Shown here piece by piece: positions 34,501 to 45,114 of a stretch of 64,000 nt of DNA (position 1 is its first letter; each line of letters opens with the position of its first letter). The DNA comes from Oreohelix idahoensis (lineage: Eukaryota; Mollusca; Gastropoda; Stylommatophora; Oreohelicidae), in contig JAMPIV010011354.1 of NCBI GenBank assembly GCA_024509875.1, positions 62,001 to 126,000 of the forward strand, given 5' to 3'. The notes under the pieces were generated by a model. That model searched no databases, was not told where the DNA came from, and saw only the letters and a list, made by a program, of their open reading frames with translations. The position numbers were made by a program, and so were the translations under genes.

Positions 34501-36664
34501 GAATGTTTTTTTTCTCCCAACTAGAAATTTGTTGCGGGGTGCATTCCTTAACCCCATGAATACGACCGATTATAAGATCCGCAATAGGATTAGGAAGAAG
34601 ACATGCATGGACATCTCCTGTGAAGAAGGGAGTGTCAATCCTAATAATAGCAGTAGGATAACTTTCCATAGTACCACCAAATGTAACACATTTGATTGTT
34701 TTTCCAGTGGCACAGCAAGGATCTATCAGAGACTCCCTAACCCCGACGGTAGTACATCCCGAATCGAAAAGTACTGAGACTAGCCTATCATTTATTAGAC
34801 CTTTATGTAAGATGAGAGATCCTCTCCCATCATGCGCAACTGTAGCAGGTAGAGCAGGAAGAGGGTGACCACAACTTAGAGTAGATACAGTCGATGAGTC
34901 GAACAATGTTAAGCATTGGGGGCATTCAGTTGCTCTCCCAAAATCGAAAGCACAACCAGTGATAGCCCTAGAGTTACCACTATCATTTACTGTATTACAG
35001 GCTCCATCAAACTCTTGTTGTGCAGAGTTTGCCTGTTGGAAAGGTCTTTTTTTGTTAAACCTAGGTCTGCCTCGATTATCATTTCCCCTGTAATTATTTC
35101 GACTATCATTTCCCCTGTAATTGTTATCATATTGCCTATTGTAATCATCATTCCGGTTTGAATCCCGGTTTCTAAATTCACCATCGTCATAATCTTGACG
35201 TCGAGAATGGTTATCTCGAAAGCTCGAATGGTTATTATTACGATAACCCTTGCGAAAGTGTCTAAGATTATTACCATTAAAATTACGAGAACTACCATCT
35301 TGTCTCCAATTCATAGACGAAGAACCATCATGTGTTGGATTACTCCGCTTCTGAGTGTAATTCTGATTACTTCCCCTATTCCAGTTTTGTTGAGCACCCT
35401 GAAATTTTTTTTTGAAATTAGGGCCATATGGTGTTGCCGAAGCAGCTGGCAACCCTTCTTTCACTTTAGAATTGCTAACTGTAGCATGGGGATGCGCGGT
35501 GGCATACTGACAACAGTATTCCTCCATATCTTTTAAGTTTTTAGGCTTACGCTCATGAAGGAATGCAAGAAAAGAATCATTAACAGATGACAAAACCTTA
35601 TCTCGCAATAATAAGTCCATTAGACCTTCATATGTTTTCTCAGTCTGAGACAACTCAACCCATCGTGTAAATGTACGACGTATTTTTGTAACAAAATCAG
35701 AGAAATCTACTCCATTTTCTGGCAACATTGTCCTAAAACGAAGACGATAGTCTTCTTCTTTTAGTTGGTATTTTTTTAGCAATGCTGCTCTGACAACATC
35801 ATAATTAGTCCTGTCATGTTCGTCTATTGTCATAAGAGTAGTCACTGTGTCACCTGTTAAAAATTCCATCAGTTGTTCAACATATTTTTCCTTTTTTATG
35901 TTATGCGTATCGCATAAAAATTGGAATCTATCTAGATAATCTGCTACGTCATCCTTTAAAGGATTGAAATGAGGCAATTTAATCCTATTAACAAACTCCT
36001 TTGTCGTACTCGAAGTTGTTTGCTGAGCACCCGTACTCGCCAATTTCAATTTCTCTAACTCCAAAGTTGCGAGTCTTTCATCAAGTTCCATTTTCTGTTT
36101 TCTTTCCTCATGTTCCATTTTTCTAATTTCAGCCTCAGCAGCAGCTTGAAGTTGGAGTTTTTTCTCCTCAGCAGCAGCTTGAGCTTTCCTCTCCTCAGCA
36201 GCAGCTTGAGCTTTCCTCTCCTCTGCAGCAGCTTGAGCTTGAAGTTTTTTGTCTTCCATTTCCATCTGGAATTTTCTTTCATCAGCAGCAGCTTGAGCTT
36301 TCCTCTCCTCAGCAGCAGCTTGAGCTTTTCTCTCCTCAGCAGCAGCTTGAGCTTTTCTCTCCTCAGCAGCAGCTTGAACTTTTCTCTCCTCAGCAGCAGC
36401 TTGAAGTTTTCTCTCCTCTGCAGCAGCTTCTCTTTGATACCTTTTCTCTTCAAGTTCTAATCTTCTATTCTTAGCATCTAGCTTCTTTAGTTCAGCTTCT
36501 GCTCTCCTTTGTTCAGCTTCTGCTTTCAATTTAATTTCCTCTTTTTGTTTCTTTTCATCTGACTTTAATGCAATGGCGAATTGAGCAGATGAATATTCTT
36601 CCAATTCTTTACCAGACTTACCAAGGGACAACCCTTGCTGGATGAAGAAATCCAATGTAGACAT
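31526..36664 (-). CDS. Gag-Pol polyprotein of copy B, integrase upstream of RT
   Basis: 1712 residues in one frame from MSTLDFF. The order is: coiled coil with AAAEERKAQ repeats (about 40-215); SCAN-like capsid segment (about 305-395); Asn/Arg/Gly-rich RNA-binding linker in place of a classic CCHC knuckle (about 410-560); CPQC...CGH cluster (about 600-620); protease DSG (about 634); integrase HHCC (about 825-865) and DDE (IDIIG, SDHGT, VERLN; 899-993); GPY/F (about 1134); RT DYRKLN (about 1325) and YLDD (about 1423); RNase H (SDAS about 1574, MADIL about 1680). A 1-base deletion near 31611 relative to copy A replaces the last residues after MADIL with an unrelated tail of about 30 residues. 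All catalytic motifs precede it, so activity may be kept. About a dozen residues differ from copy A. Confidence 0.92.
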   Translation of the reverse strand: MSTLDFFIQQGLSLGKSGKELEEYSSAQFAIALKSDEKKQKEEIKLKAEAEQRRAEAELKKLDAKNRRLELEEKRYQREAAAEERKLQAAAEERKVQAAAEERKAQAAAEERKAQAAAEERKAQAAADERKFQMEMEDKKLQAQAAAEERKAQAAAEERKAQAAAEEKKLQLQAAAEAEIRKMEHEERKQKMELDERLATLELEKLKLASTGAQQTTSSTTKEFVNRIKLPHFNPLKDDVADYLDRFQFLCDTHNIKKEKYVEQLMEFLTGDTVTTLMTIDEHDRTNYDVVRAALLKKYQLKEEDYRLRFRTMLPENGVDFSDFVTKIRRTFTRWVELSQTEKTYEGLMDLLLRDKVLSSVNDSFLAFLHERKPKNLKDMEEYCCQYATAHPHATVSNSKVKEGLPAASATPYGPNFKKKFQGAQQNWNRGSNQNYTQKRSNPTHDGSSSMNWRQDGSSRNFNGNNLRHFRKGYRNNNHSSFRDNHSRRQDYDDGEFRNRDSNRNDDYNRQYDNNYRGNDSRNNYRGNDNRGRPRFNKKRPFQQANSAQQEFDGACNTVNDSGNSRAITGCAFDFGRATECPQCLTLFDSSTVSTLSCGHPLPALPATVAHDGRGSLILHKGLINDRLVSVLFDSGCTTVGVRESLIDPCCATGKTIKCVTFGGTMESYPTAIIRIDTPFFTGDVHACLLPNPIADLIIGRIHGVKECTPQQISSWEKKNIQTVNAVVTRAQALNPPTSSDNSNEVDSQDEHLVISHDSFVKRQEEDPSLKKFFLLAKKGDPNQNTNHKSYITMKNGILVRMVQHSDKSMHSQILVPKCMRALILQHAHDSQCAGHMGFFRTKTRVLASFFWPFVNKDIRIYCRSCKICQEVKSRGPRHAAPIQAADIPIRPFQKMAIDIIGPFKIKSARGHQFILTCVDMCTRWPEAIPLKSISTVDIADALWLIFSRLGFPGEILSDHGTQLISDVMSQVMATLDIKRSLSSIYHPMSNGLVERLNRTLKNLLGKITEDHPEDWDRVLPAVLFAYREVPNEHTGFSPFELVFGAQPRGPMSLLHDLITSDNIDDDTQSSYEYVISLREKIIESCRLATSSSEFAKEKARRFANKKRRLRQLCPGDKAYVLLPSRENRLLISWKGPYTIVSKISDVDYIVDVDGRHKTFHINMLTEFIERPDYLQPIFQAMDDSPVQHGHISSLSVIQDEETIFSDVNLPLPAIPLNSTESWRDVTISSNLSFEEQRQVSSTLQSYQDVLTDIPGHTDVIEHDIILTDRNPIRVRPYPIPIHFQAQVEKELDEMIQLQIIEPSTSAYSSSIVIVRKKDNNIRLCVDYRKLNQVTKFDAEPMPLLDDLLIRLSKAKFFTKLDLSKGYWQVPLTEHAKPLTAFSTPRGLFQWNFMPFGLMNAPATFVRMMRRILSDRADVIAYLDDICLFSDTWEEHYLGLKELLSTLREHSLTAKPSKAFVGFSEISFLGHRVGHGLLKTEDQNISKILNISVPKTKKQVRSLLGLIQFYGRFIENLSSIMAPLSSLLKKGSPNMVRWSQECQSSLDQVKNLFSSHPILRLPTIDKTFVLRSDASSTGIGAALMQEYSGTLHPVMYISRKLNAAERNYSVLDRELLAMVWSILKLQRFLLGAHFFMETDQKALTAMQSRDLKSSRSTRYAIALQPFHFTVRAIRDSDNVMADILPDAHMIPVKSCVLVFPDTLSDFCLSLIS

Positions 36665-38331
36665 TCTGTCTAATGAGATCAGAAACCTGAAAAAATTAAC
36701 TAATTACCTTATCCCACTTCAATGGGAGACAAGTCTGAAATGCTAGACTTGTATACTCACTTCACTTTATTTCACTCTCTTAGTCTTAGACAAAGACCTT
36801 GTATGGTCCTCTTGTTTATAATGTAACAAAAAATCACTTGAGTACCTGTGGAAACTAATTCCTTTATATCCCACTCACTATGGGCACAAGTCTTTTTTTT
36901 TTTTAAAGAACTTGAATATGTATTTCACCTTGTCTCAATCTTTGAAGATAACAAGTCTTTTATCAAAGAACTTGTATAAATATCTTATATAATAATATTT
37001 TATTAACAATCTCTATATGAAGAGTGTACCTTATCAATAATAATAATAATACATGACCAAGTGTATGTATGTAGACTGTGTATGACAATAATGTAGAACA
37101 ATCATAAATACAAAGACAAAAATACAGAACAATGACCGAAAACGTTCGCGGAAGTCAAATAAACAATACAGCAAAAAGTAAAGAAAATGTTACACAAATG
37201 TGTAATGATGACCGCGAAAAATAAACAAGACAAATGGCAACACTGTTATAAACGAAAAGGTGTAAAGAAATAAACGGAAGGAATGAGAGAAGAACAGATA
37301 CAAACAAAATTAGTCGAAAAATCAAAGAACGGAAAAATAACGAAAACAACACTAACTGATGTCGTCACAGCTAAAAAAAAAAAAATAGCAACAAAAGTCG
37401 CTAGCAAATTTCAATTAAGAAAATTGCAATCCCTACAGAACGCTTACAGTAACCCTCGATTAAGTGGCATATTTACTGTAAGACCCACCAACCGAAAACC
37501 CGCATAAGAACACAAGAAAAATACACAACAATAGTACAATTAACATAAATAGCAATCAATTCAATGTGTTGCAAAATAAAGCTTAGTCACACATGATATT
37601 AAAGTAACTAACTTGCTCCTTGCGAACACAGAAACAAAATGTCAAGCGCGCACTGAATGTCAAATCCACTGTAGCATAAAGTGGTATTCACGAACAAAAG
37701 TTACTATGACCTTCTCGACTTAGGACTTGCACATAGAATGTTTACAATTTCCACGTACTGTTTACAAACACTTGACCTCGAACAATATAGCTTGAATGCT
37801 CGGGCGTAGAAAAGTCTGTTGTTGACTGAAACGTGTAAACGACCAGCGGTACCGTTTACAAAAAGGGACTCGACTTGCAGTTGTGGTCCACGTAGCAAAT
37901 GCCTAGATGTTTTCTTCAGTACTTGTCCTGTTGTTGTTCATGTAGCATTATAACATAAATGCTAGCACTGTTTATCTGGGTCAACAGTTGATGACCTATT
38001 TCTGTCCTGTGTAGACAAAACTTGAAAGCATAGAGTATGTGTGTTATTCTCAGTTGTCCACTTTGTTCCTCATGACATGTAGCACATGTAGAAATGTAAA
38101 TTTCTGGACAACACTGGAGGCATAATAAATGTAGCATAAGTCCACGGAAATGTTAATTTCTCGCTCTGTCCAGCTTAAACCCACAAATGTAAGGTGTACT
38201 TGTCCTTCTCACGAAAATAGCCCCATGAAATGTAAATTTCTGGACCACATTAATGTCATCAATAATGTTAATTGCTCGCTCTGTCCACCAGAAATGTATC
38301 AGAAGAGCCCACGTAACTGGTCCACCAAAAA
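36665..38331 (-). other. 5' leader of copy B
   Basis: A leader of about 1.67 kb, nearly identical to that of copy A. It contains the primer-binding site and several diverged echoes of it (38085-38300). No protein domain seen. Confidence 0.7.
38309..38327 (-). promoter_or_regulatory. Primer-binding site of copy B
   Basis: On the minus strand TGGTGGACCAGTTACGTGG starts four bases inside the LTR end. It begins with TGG as required for a tRNA CCA end, but I cannot name the tRNA. The same site for copy A is at 29948-29966. Confidence 0.55.
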
Positions 38332-39488
38332 TGTAACTGTACTTTTTCTCTTGTTGAGGTGATCACTGGCCCAAGACAGTATACATGTTGTTAGGTGTGT
38401 AGTGCGAGCGGATGATGAACTGAGTGTGGGTGCGAATGAAGGCGCGAATGTGTTTAGGCTCTTATGTATGTAGACCCTGCAACCCATACACTCACATGCA
38501 GTAGTCAAGGATGCTTGGACACTGCAGACACGTTTCAAAACATTTATTGACGAGAACACACATGGTATCAACAGGAACAGTCAGTGTAAACAAGGTCATG
38601 CTGACCGGAAATCGATTGGTATACATTAGGCATTCAGCAAGCTGGTAAACATTTGAATATTCGTGCATGGTCAATACAATGTTCTTCAATAAGGACAGTT
38701 CGTGGCGTCGCCCTGGGATTACTGACTAAACGCGTCAGATACCTTAATCACTTTGACACATAGGTGCAACTTGGCATTCCCCGCCAATTGCATATTATCA
38801 GGCTGTAGTATAATAGCCGAAAAACACAGGCCTCGTTCTGACGTCGGCTGTGTACTTCTGATAAGCAGGTTACCATCAACCCTGCAGTAATGCTTATTGT
38901 AGACATAAATATGCCGCCAATCTGCGGCTCCCACAATATATCTTCGTCACTGGATTTCTGGATGGTATGAAGACTAATAGTCTTGGATGGCTACCTTGAG
39001 CACAACATATATGTTCTGTAATGGAGGACCGGTGAGCTGCAGTTCACAGACTAGGCAATCTTCTAACATGTTCTGCTACCGAAAGCATAGTAATGGAAAA
39101 AGTCGGTATTACCTGTAACCGAGTCCACAGAACTTAACAAGGAACTCTGCTGTCATTCCAACGCACAGAGATTCACTGGGGAAAACTGCCAGTGCAGTCA
39201 CTTCGAAGATTCTCCCCGAAAAACACAATGGACTCTCGTCCCTTCAGAAACCAGGACACTTCTCGGCTTGCCGGAAGTCTAACTCAACTCCCGCTTAAAA
39301 AAAACCTGCCCATGGGCATACGCCCGAACTGTCTACCTTTGACCCTAAAGGTCAAACACAATGAATGAATAAACAAGGGAAGACAACCCCTAATCAACCT
39401 GACATCGCAGGTAAAGACACAATTATTCTTATGATAAAAACATAAGCAAATAACTTGACAGATGACTCCGTCAAAAATGACAGCAACA
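38332..39488 (-). repeat. LTR C (5' LTR of copy B)
   Basis: 1157 bp. It has private substitutions near 38617 and 38793. The promoter of the outer element should lie here. The right border is fixed by GTTGC. Confidence 0.95.
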
Positions 39489-39493
39489 GTTGC
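39489..39493. repeat. Target-site duplication GTTGC, right copy
   Basis: Identical to 21603-21607. Confidence 0.9.
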
Positions 39494-42400
39494 CGACTAA
39501 CCTTTTTTCGTCTAGGAAAAATTCCAGGATTGGCACCTGGAATGTTCGCACTCTGTGTGAACAAGGGAAAACTGCACAGGTAGCAGCGGAAATGGCAAAT
39601 TACAGGATTGATATCCTGGGTCTCTGCGAGACACGGTGGAAGGGCATAGAGAGGAGGAGATTGATCACAGGAGAAATGGTGTTGTCCCCAGGACATGAGG
39701 GGGGAAAGAGCCCACCATAGTGAAGGGGTTGCTATAATGCTGTTTAGGGAAGCACAGAAGGTACTTATATAATGGGAAGCAATGGGACCCCGAATTATAA
39801 CAGCAAGGTTTAAATCAGCCAAAAAGAAAATAAATATAAAGATCATCCAGAGTTATGCGCCAACAAATGATAAATAAGAATGATAAAGACTTTTACACCA
39901 GACTACAAAATGTCTTGGACAAAATGTCTTGGACAAAATGTCTTGGACAAAAAGAAAAGAAAGGACATCACAATTTTGATGGGGGACCTAAACGCGAAAA
40001 TAGGAACAGACAAAACCAGCTTTGAAGAAATCATGAATTAGGTTGATGAACGACAATGGGGAAGTATTAGCTAACTTCTGTGCTTTAAATCAACTAGCTA
40101 TAGGAGGAAGCATATTTCCACATAAAAGAATACATAAAGCAACATGGATATTACCAGACCACAGAACTGAGAATCAGATTGATCACATATGCATAAGTAA
40201 GAAGTTTAGGTCATCATTGCATGATGTAAAAGTATGTAGAGGAGCAGATGTGGTATCAGACCACCATCTTCTGTTGGCAACAGTATAATGTGGGATATCT
40301 AAGAAATCAGGAAATAAGACACAAATTTTCAAACACAGTATGCAACAAATACCAAGTACCCCAACAGCTGGAAGATGAAGCAGATACGGAAGACCACTGG
40401 CAACAAGTAAAAAATATTTGGAACGAGACATGTGAAGAAGTACTGAGAAAAAGAGAACATCAGCACAAAGCATGGATAACAACAGAAACCATTAGTAAGA
40501 TAGAAGACATGAAAAACAAGAAAGCATTTTTAACAGAAGCAAAACCAGAAGCTCCAAAGCCAAGGCTCATGAAGTGTACATAGAAGCAAACAAAGAAGTG
40601 AGAAGAAACATCAAAAGAGACAAGAGGAAGTATATTGAAGAGTTGGCAAGGGAAGCAGAGGAAGCTGCAGCCAAAGGAAATATGAGGGACCTGTACAACA
40701 ACACAAAGAAGCTAAGAGGAAAATATAAGCAAATTTCCGCATAAAAAAATAAGAATGGAAAATTGTTTAGTAATATACAAGAACAAATGAAGAGATGGAC
40801 AGAACATTTTGAGGAACTTCTCAATAGACCAGCTCCAACTAAACCCCCAGACATCCAGCCAGCAGAAGAGGAGCTACAAATCAGCTGTGAACGATCAAGT
40901 AGAGAAGAAATAAAGAAAGCCATACAGCTTCTGAAAGATGGAAAAGCAGCTGGTCCCGATGGCATTCCATCAGAGGTCATCAAAAGAGATATTGATTCCT
41001 CTACAGAGATATTATACAAACTACTTGGCAAAGTCTGAGAGAGAGAGGAAATATCAGCAGAATGGAAGGAAGGTAATCTGGTCAAGTTGCCTAAGAAGGG
41101 AAATTTACAAGAGTGCACAAATTATAGAGGAATAATGTTACTATCAGTGCCAGGAAAAGTATTAAACAGAATCATCCTTGAGAGATTAAAAGAGTCCATA
41201 GACAAGCAACTGAGAGATGAACAAGCAGGTTTTCGACAAAACAGATGCTGTACAGACCAAACAGCCACATTGAGAATAATAGTTGAGCAAAGTCTGGAAT
41301 GGAATTCACCGTTATACATCGAATTCGTGGACTATGAAAAGGCATTTGACAGTGTAGACATAGAATCACTTTGGAAATTGATGAGGCATTATGGAGTTCC
41401 CATGAAGATCATTAACTTAATAAGGAAGACCTATGAAGACATGACATGCAGAGTTCTTCATGAAGGACAACTTGCAGAACCGTTTAGGATAAGAACGGGA
41501 GTGAGACAGCGATCCTCTTGTCTCCATTTCTTTTCTTACTAGCAATAGATTGTGTTATAAAAACATCGACATCACACAACAGAAATGGAATCCAGTGGAA
41601 TCTGACTAAACAGCTTGATGATCTGGATTTTGCAGATGACTTGGCTCTTGTCCCATAACCATAATCAGATGCAAGAGAAAATGAAAATTCTCGATGAGAG
41701 GTCACAACAAGTGGGCCTGAAAATACACAGGGGAAAGACAAAGAATAAATGCAAGAAATGATAACAAGATTGAACTTGAAAAAAACACCACTAAAGGATG
41801 TAGAATCGTACACATATCTTTTCAGTAATATAGACAGAGTTGGAGGGACAGACAATGATTTCAAAATAAGAATACAAAAGGCAAGAGGAGCTTTCATTGC
41901 ATTTTGAAACTTATGGAGAACAAGTGAAATCAAGTCCAACACGAAAATAAGAATCTTCAACTCAAATGTCAAGTCAGTCCTATTGTATGGCTCTGAGATA
42001 TGGAGAGCAACAAAAACAACAACCAAAAAGCTAAAGACTTTAATAAACGGGTGCTTGCGTAGAATAGAAGGACTGAAATGGTATGACAAAGTCACAAATG
42101 TGGAATTGATGACAAGAACCAGTGGAACAAGAGTTGAGAAGAAGACGCTGGCGATGGATAGGACACACATTGAGGAAACCTGTTGATAGCATTACAAGGC
42201 AGTCCTTGTTCTGGAATCTACAAGGAAAGAGAGGCAGAGGTAGACCAAAAACACTTGGAGAAGAGAGCTGAATGCAGAGGTGAAAATGATGAGGAACACA
42301 AGGAAAGAACTTGAGCGGATGGCACGTGACAGGAAGACTTGGCATGTGTTTGTTGAAGGCATATGCTCCTCGGGGAGCTAAAGGGTATTTATTGATTGAA
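39494..42400 (+). pseudogene. LINE family X, endonuclease-RT, broken frames
   Basis: Near full length but with many frame breaks. The order is: APE-type endonuclease start (RIGTWNVRTL, ILGLCETRWKG; 39520-39660); endonuclease end (NQIDHICISK, DVVSDHHLL; 40160-40270); linker; RT blocks (DGKAAGPDGIPSEVIK at about 40940; NYRGIMLLSVPGKVLNRI at about 41120; DEQAGFRQNRCCTDQ; VDYEKAFDSVD at about 41330; GVRQ at about 41500); active site FADD near 41630; C-terminal tail (YGSEIWRATK, then GKRGRGRPK near 42230). Stops and shifts near 39720, 41038, 41540 and 41660 make it non-functional. It ends with GGGTATTTATTGATTG, the tail seen in other family X copies. The tandem LTR element is inserted just before its endonuclease. 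Confidence 0.85.
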
Positions 42401-42879
42401 GAGATAAAGCTTCGTGTTGGTGGATCAAAGACCTCTATAACTAGGGCAAGGATTTTAATGATTGAATTTTGTTTTTGTCGCTTAACCAAAACGTTGCTCA
42501 GTTAAATATAAACGTGTTTCATGAAAAACGTAGCGTATTTAAAACCTTTGTTAAGGCGTTATTTCGTATTTTTTTGTCATTTTTGGCATGTTATGGCATT
42601 TTCTGAGATTTTTCGGCTATTTAACAGCATTCTTTTTTTTTTTCCTCAGTCATTATTTTGCATATTTTTGCATTTACAATTAAAAATATGCATTTTTTAG
42701 TGTTTTCTTACTTCTTCGTTTTTACAAATTAATTGTTTTCCCCACGCTGTTTAATCATTTTCCCTAAGCCCTTGAAAACAAATGTTGCTGGTAAATTTTG
42801 CTATATAAAGTCAAATTTTGAAATTATGCCGGTTGCATTACTTCATGAGAGTAGTCGGCAGTTCTATTAGTGGATCAGA
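42401..42879. other. No feature recognised
   Basis: AT-rich DNA with T runs and no coding domain. Confidence 0.5.
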
Positions 42880-43159
42880 TACAATTTATGAAGAAAACAG
42901 TAAGTTACTAAGACAGCGTGAAAGGCTGCGCAAAAGAAAGTTGAGCAAGTTTTGAAACAAAAATATGAGATATGAAAAAATGGGCTTAATTTCCACTTTT
43001 CTCTTGGTGAATTTTCAGCGGACCTAGAAACAACTGACGTGGCTAATTTCAAGTATGCTCCTGTGGTGTCAGTAGGGCGGGAAAGGAGCTTTTCAGTGTT
43101 TAAATCTTTGTTGGCAGACAATAGAAAGTTAGTCTCTTTTGATAATCTATTAACCAGAC
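42880..43159 (+). pseudogene. hAT transposase C-terminal remnant
   Basis: 43021-43150 encodes a stretch with FKYAPVVSVGRERSFSVFKS and LLADNRKLVSFDNL. This fits the hAT dimerisation region (normally ...ERSFS.YK..L...R..F...N). It is preceded by a TTTTCAG acceptor-like site at 43011-43018 and a Lys/Gln-rich broken segment. No complete frame remains. Confidence 0.6.
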
Positions 43160-43270
43160 CACAAGGTCTGTTATATTTGGACATGCATCCTAATATAACC
43201 GATGGACCTTGTGTCTAGGTTGAACGGTCCTCGCTTCGCCAAAATGAAGTAAAATTGTATTTAATAAAAT
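43154..43270 (+). repeat. Short interspersed repeat R, copy 2
   Basis: Matches 18032-18132: GGACATGCATCCTAATATAA, then CTAGGTTGAACGG and TCGCCAAAA, with a small insertion (ATGGACCTTGTGT). Confidence 0.65.
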
Positions 43271-43490
43271 CTTTTTTTTAAATTATGAAAATCTGCACAT
43301 GGTTTCTTTTGTGCATTGTAATGCTAAATTCATTAAATAAAAAAATTCAATTTGCCATAGAAACTGTAAAAATATTCAGTTGTTATTCCATGTCTTTTTT
43401 GTATATATATATTTTTAATAGTAAGGAAATATTTTGTGAATAAAAATAACATCTTAAGTTTGGCACAATAAACTGTGAAAATTAGAATTT

Positions 43491-43632
43491 CGCTGGGAGG
43501 ACAACATTAGACAATCTTTGAAGGACCGAGGACTAGAGTGGAACTAGGCCAGGAGGAAGACAGCCGATAGGATAGTCTGGCGCTCTCTCTTTCAAATCTC
43601 TACACCTCACGGTAGAAGGGGAACAACTAAGT
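43491..43632 (+). mobile_element. LINE family S 3' end, truncated
   Basis: Nearly identical to the last 130 bases of the LINE at 49103-51118: GCTGGGAGGACAACATTAGA through CCTCACGGTAGAAGGGGAAC. A T-rich run follows ACTAAG. Confidence 0.9.
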
Positions 43633-44011
43633 TTTTTTTTTTTATATCAATGAAGAAAAATATCCCGTTCAACCTCTGATGGGTTATAATTAGGATATAT
43701 ATTGTTTTCAATTCCAAATAATATGAAAAACTGCCGATATGAGAAAGTGGCATCACATTTGTCAAATCATTGTAAATAGGGACAATCACAATTGTGCTTA
43801 TACGTTAAATAAAAATAAATAAATTAAAAAAAAACAACAAACAAACAAAATCAAGAAGAAACTCTGAACAAGAATAAAATTAAAGTGAAGGGGTGTAAAG
43901 GCCTGGTGGTTCCAGTTATATAACTGAGTTTAACAGATATTTAATTGACTTTCATCTGTTAAAAGTCATAAGCATTGGAATAACAGCATCAGACCTTCAC
44001 ATTCCCAGCCA
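43633..44011. other. No feature recognised
   Basis: AT-rich DNA with an A-rich run near 43800-43850. No domain or repeat identified. Confidence 0.5.
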
Positions 44012-44350
44012 CTATATATTAACATTTGTTTGTGTTAAATATTGTTTGACTATATTTTGCAGTTCCCTAGGTCTGTCTACTCTTAACACCTCTTCTATAT
44101 TTATAGGTAAGTTGGATGCTTGCAAATAATCTAATATTGGTATTCTCATTTGTTCATACCTCTTACATTTTAACAAGAAGTGTTCTATATTATTGTCTTG
44201 AAGACATACTGCACAGTAAGGTTCTTCTATTCTGAAATAGCCTTTTCCCAGCTGTAGTCTGAGAAGTTTCTTACTACTGGGAATTTTCAATTCCCTAGAT
44301 AAGTAAGTATTTAGAATTTCATTTTTAAGGGGCGTGCGTGTGAGTGTGTG
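44012..44350 (-). pseudogene. LINE C-terminal zinc-finger-like fragment
   Basis: The minus-strand frame ending at 44012 has LRLQLGKGYFRIEEPYCAVC and then HFLLKCKRYEQMR, a C-X2-C...H-X4-C pattern. This is typical of the region after RNase H in I/jockey-type LINEs. RT is absent. The upstream part is a CATGTG simple repeat (44338-44380). Confidence 0.7.
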
Positions 44351-44380
44351 CATGTGCATGTGCACGTTCGTGTGTGTGTC

Positions 44381-45114
44381 TCTTAGGCTACATGTGTTTC
44401 GTTAATAAAATAGACTTTCAGACTGACACAGACAAGGTAACAAAAATGAAGTTGTATTTTTTTTGTTTTTAATTGATCCTTTTTTTGGTTAGTAACATAA
44501 AGAATTTCAGTTTGGCACTTTAACAGCAAGAAAGTAAATTATATTTGTTAGATTCTTTTTGTTTTGTTCAATTTCTTCTTTTAAAAAAATACAAAATAAT
44601 TTTAGTTTAGCTCGGAAACTTAAAAAGAAAGTTGTGTTTTGTAGGTCATTTTTTTATTTTATAGGGCAGTTTTGAGGGTTTATGTGTCATAAATGCATTT
44701 GTTATAGGTCATTTTCTAGCAGTTTTTAGGTCATTATAATCTTAGCCCCAGTTATAACCCTTTTACATTAAAAAAATTCAGAGGTTGAAAGGTATATTTC
44801 TCATCATCAATATAAAAAAAAACGTGCATAAATAAATAGATATAGGAAATAAATAAAAGAAGACATCAGTGGCGTATTTAGAGAGTGGGGAAAGTTTCAG
44901 GGTCTCAAAATTATTGTTTCCTTATGTGTGGTGAGTAGCTAAGTAGAGATAAGAAGTGTAGTGTCCTATATTTAGATATGAGGAGAGAGTTACGGGACTT
45001 GGGAATAATGGCCGTTGTGAGATGTAAGACATGTTTGTATCTCTCTGTATAATAAATGTTAAGAATAACAAGAGTCTAGCATTGGTCAATTTAGAGGACT
45101 AAGATAGAATACCA
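44381..45114. other. No gene recognised
   Basis: AT-rich DNA. A hAT-like terminal motif CAGTGGCGTA begins at 44867 without a matching partner. Confidence 0.45.

Larger units (their letters stand above)
21608..39488 (-). mobile_element. Tandem dimer of a Ty3/gypsy element (3 LTRs, 2 internals)
   Basis: The structure on the plus strand is LTR A (21608-22763), internal A (22764-29970), LTR B (29971-31126), internal B (31127-38331), LTR C (38332-39488). Coding is on the minus strand. The repeat period is about 8.36 kb. One 5-bp target duplication surrounds all of it. The LTRs differ from each other at only a few sites. Internal A carries two frameshifts and internal B one near the very end of the frame. 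The array inserted near the 5' end of a LINE. Confidence 0.93.
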
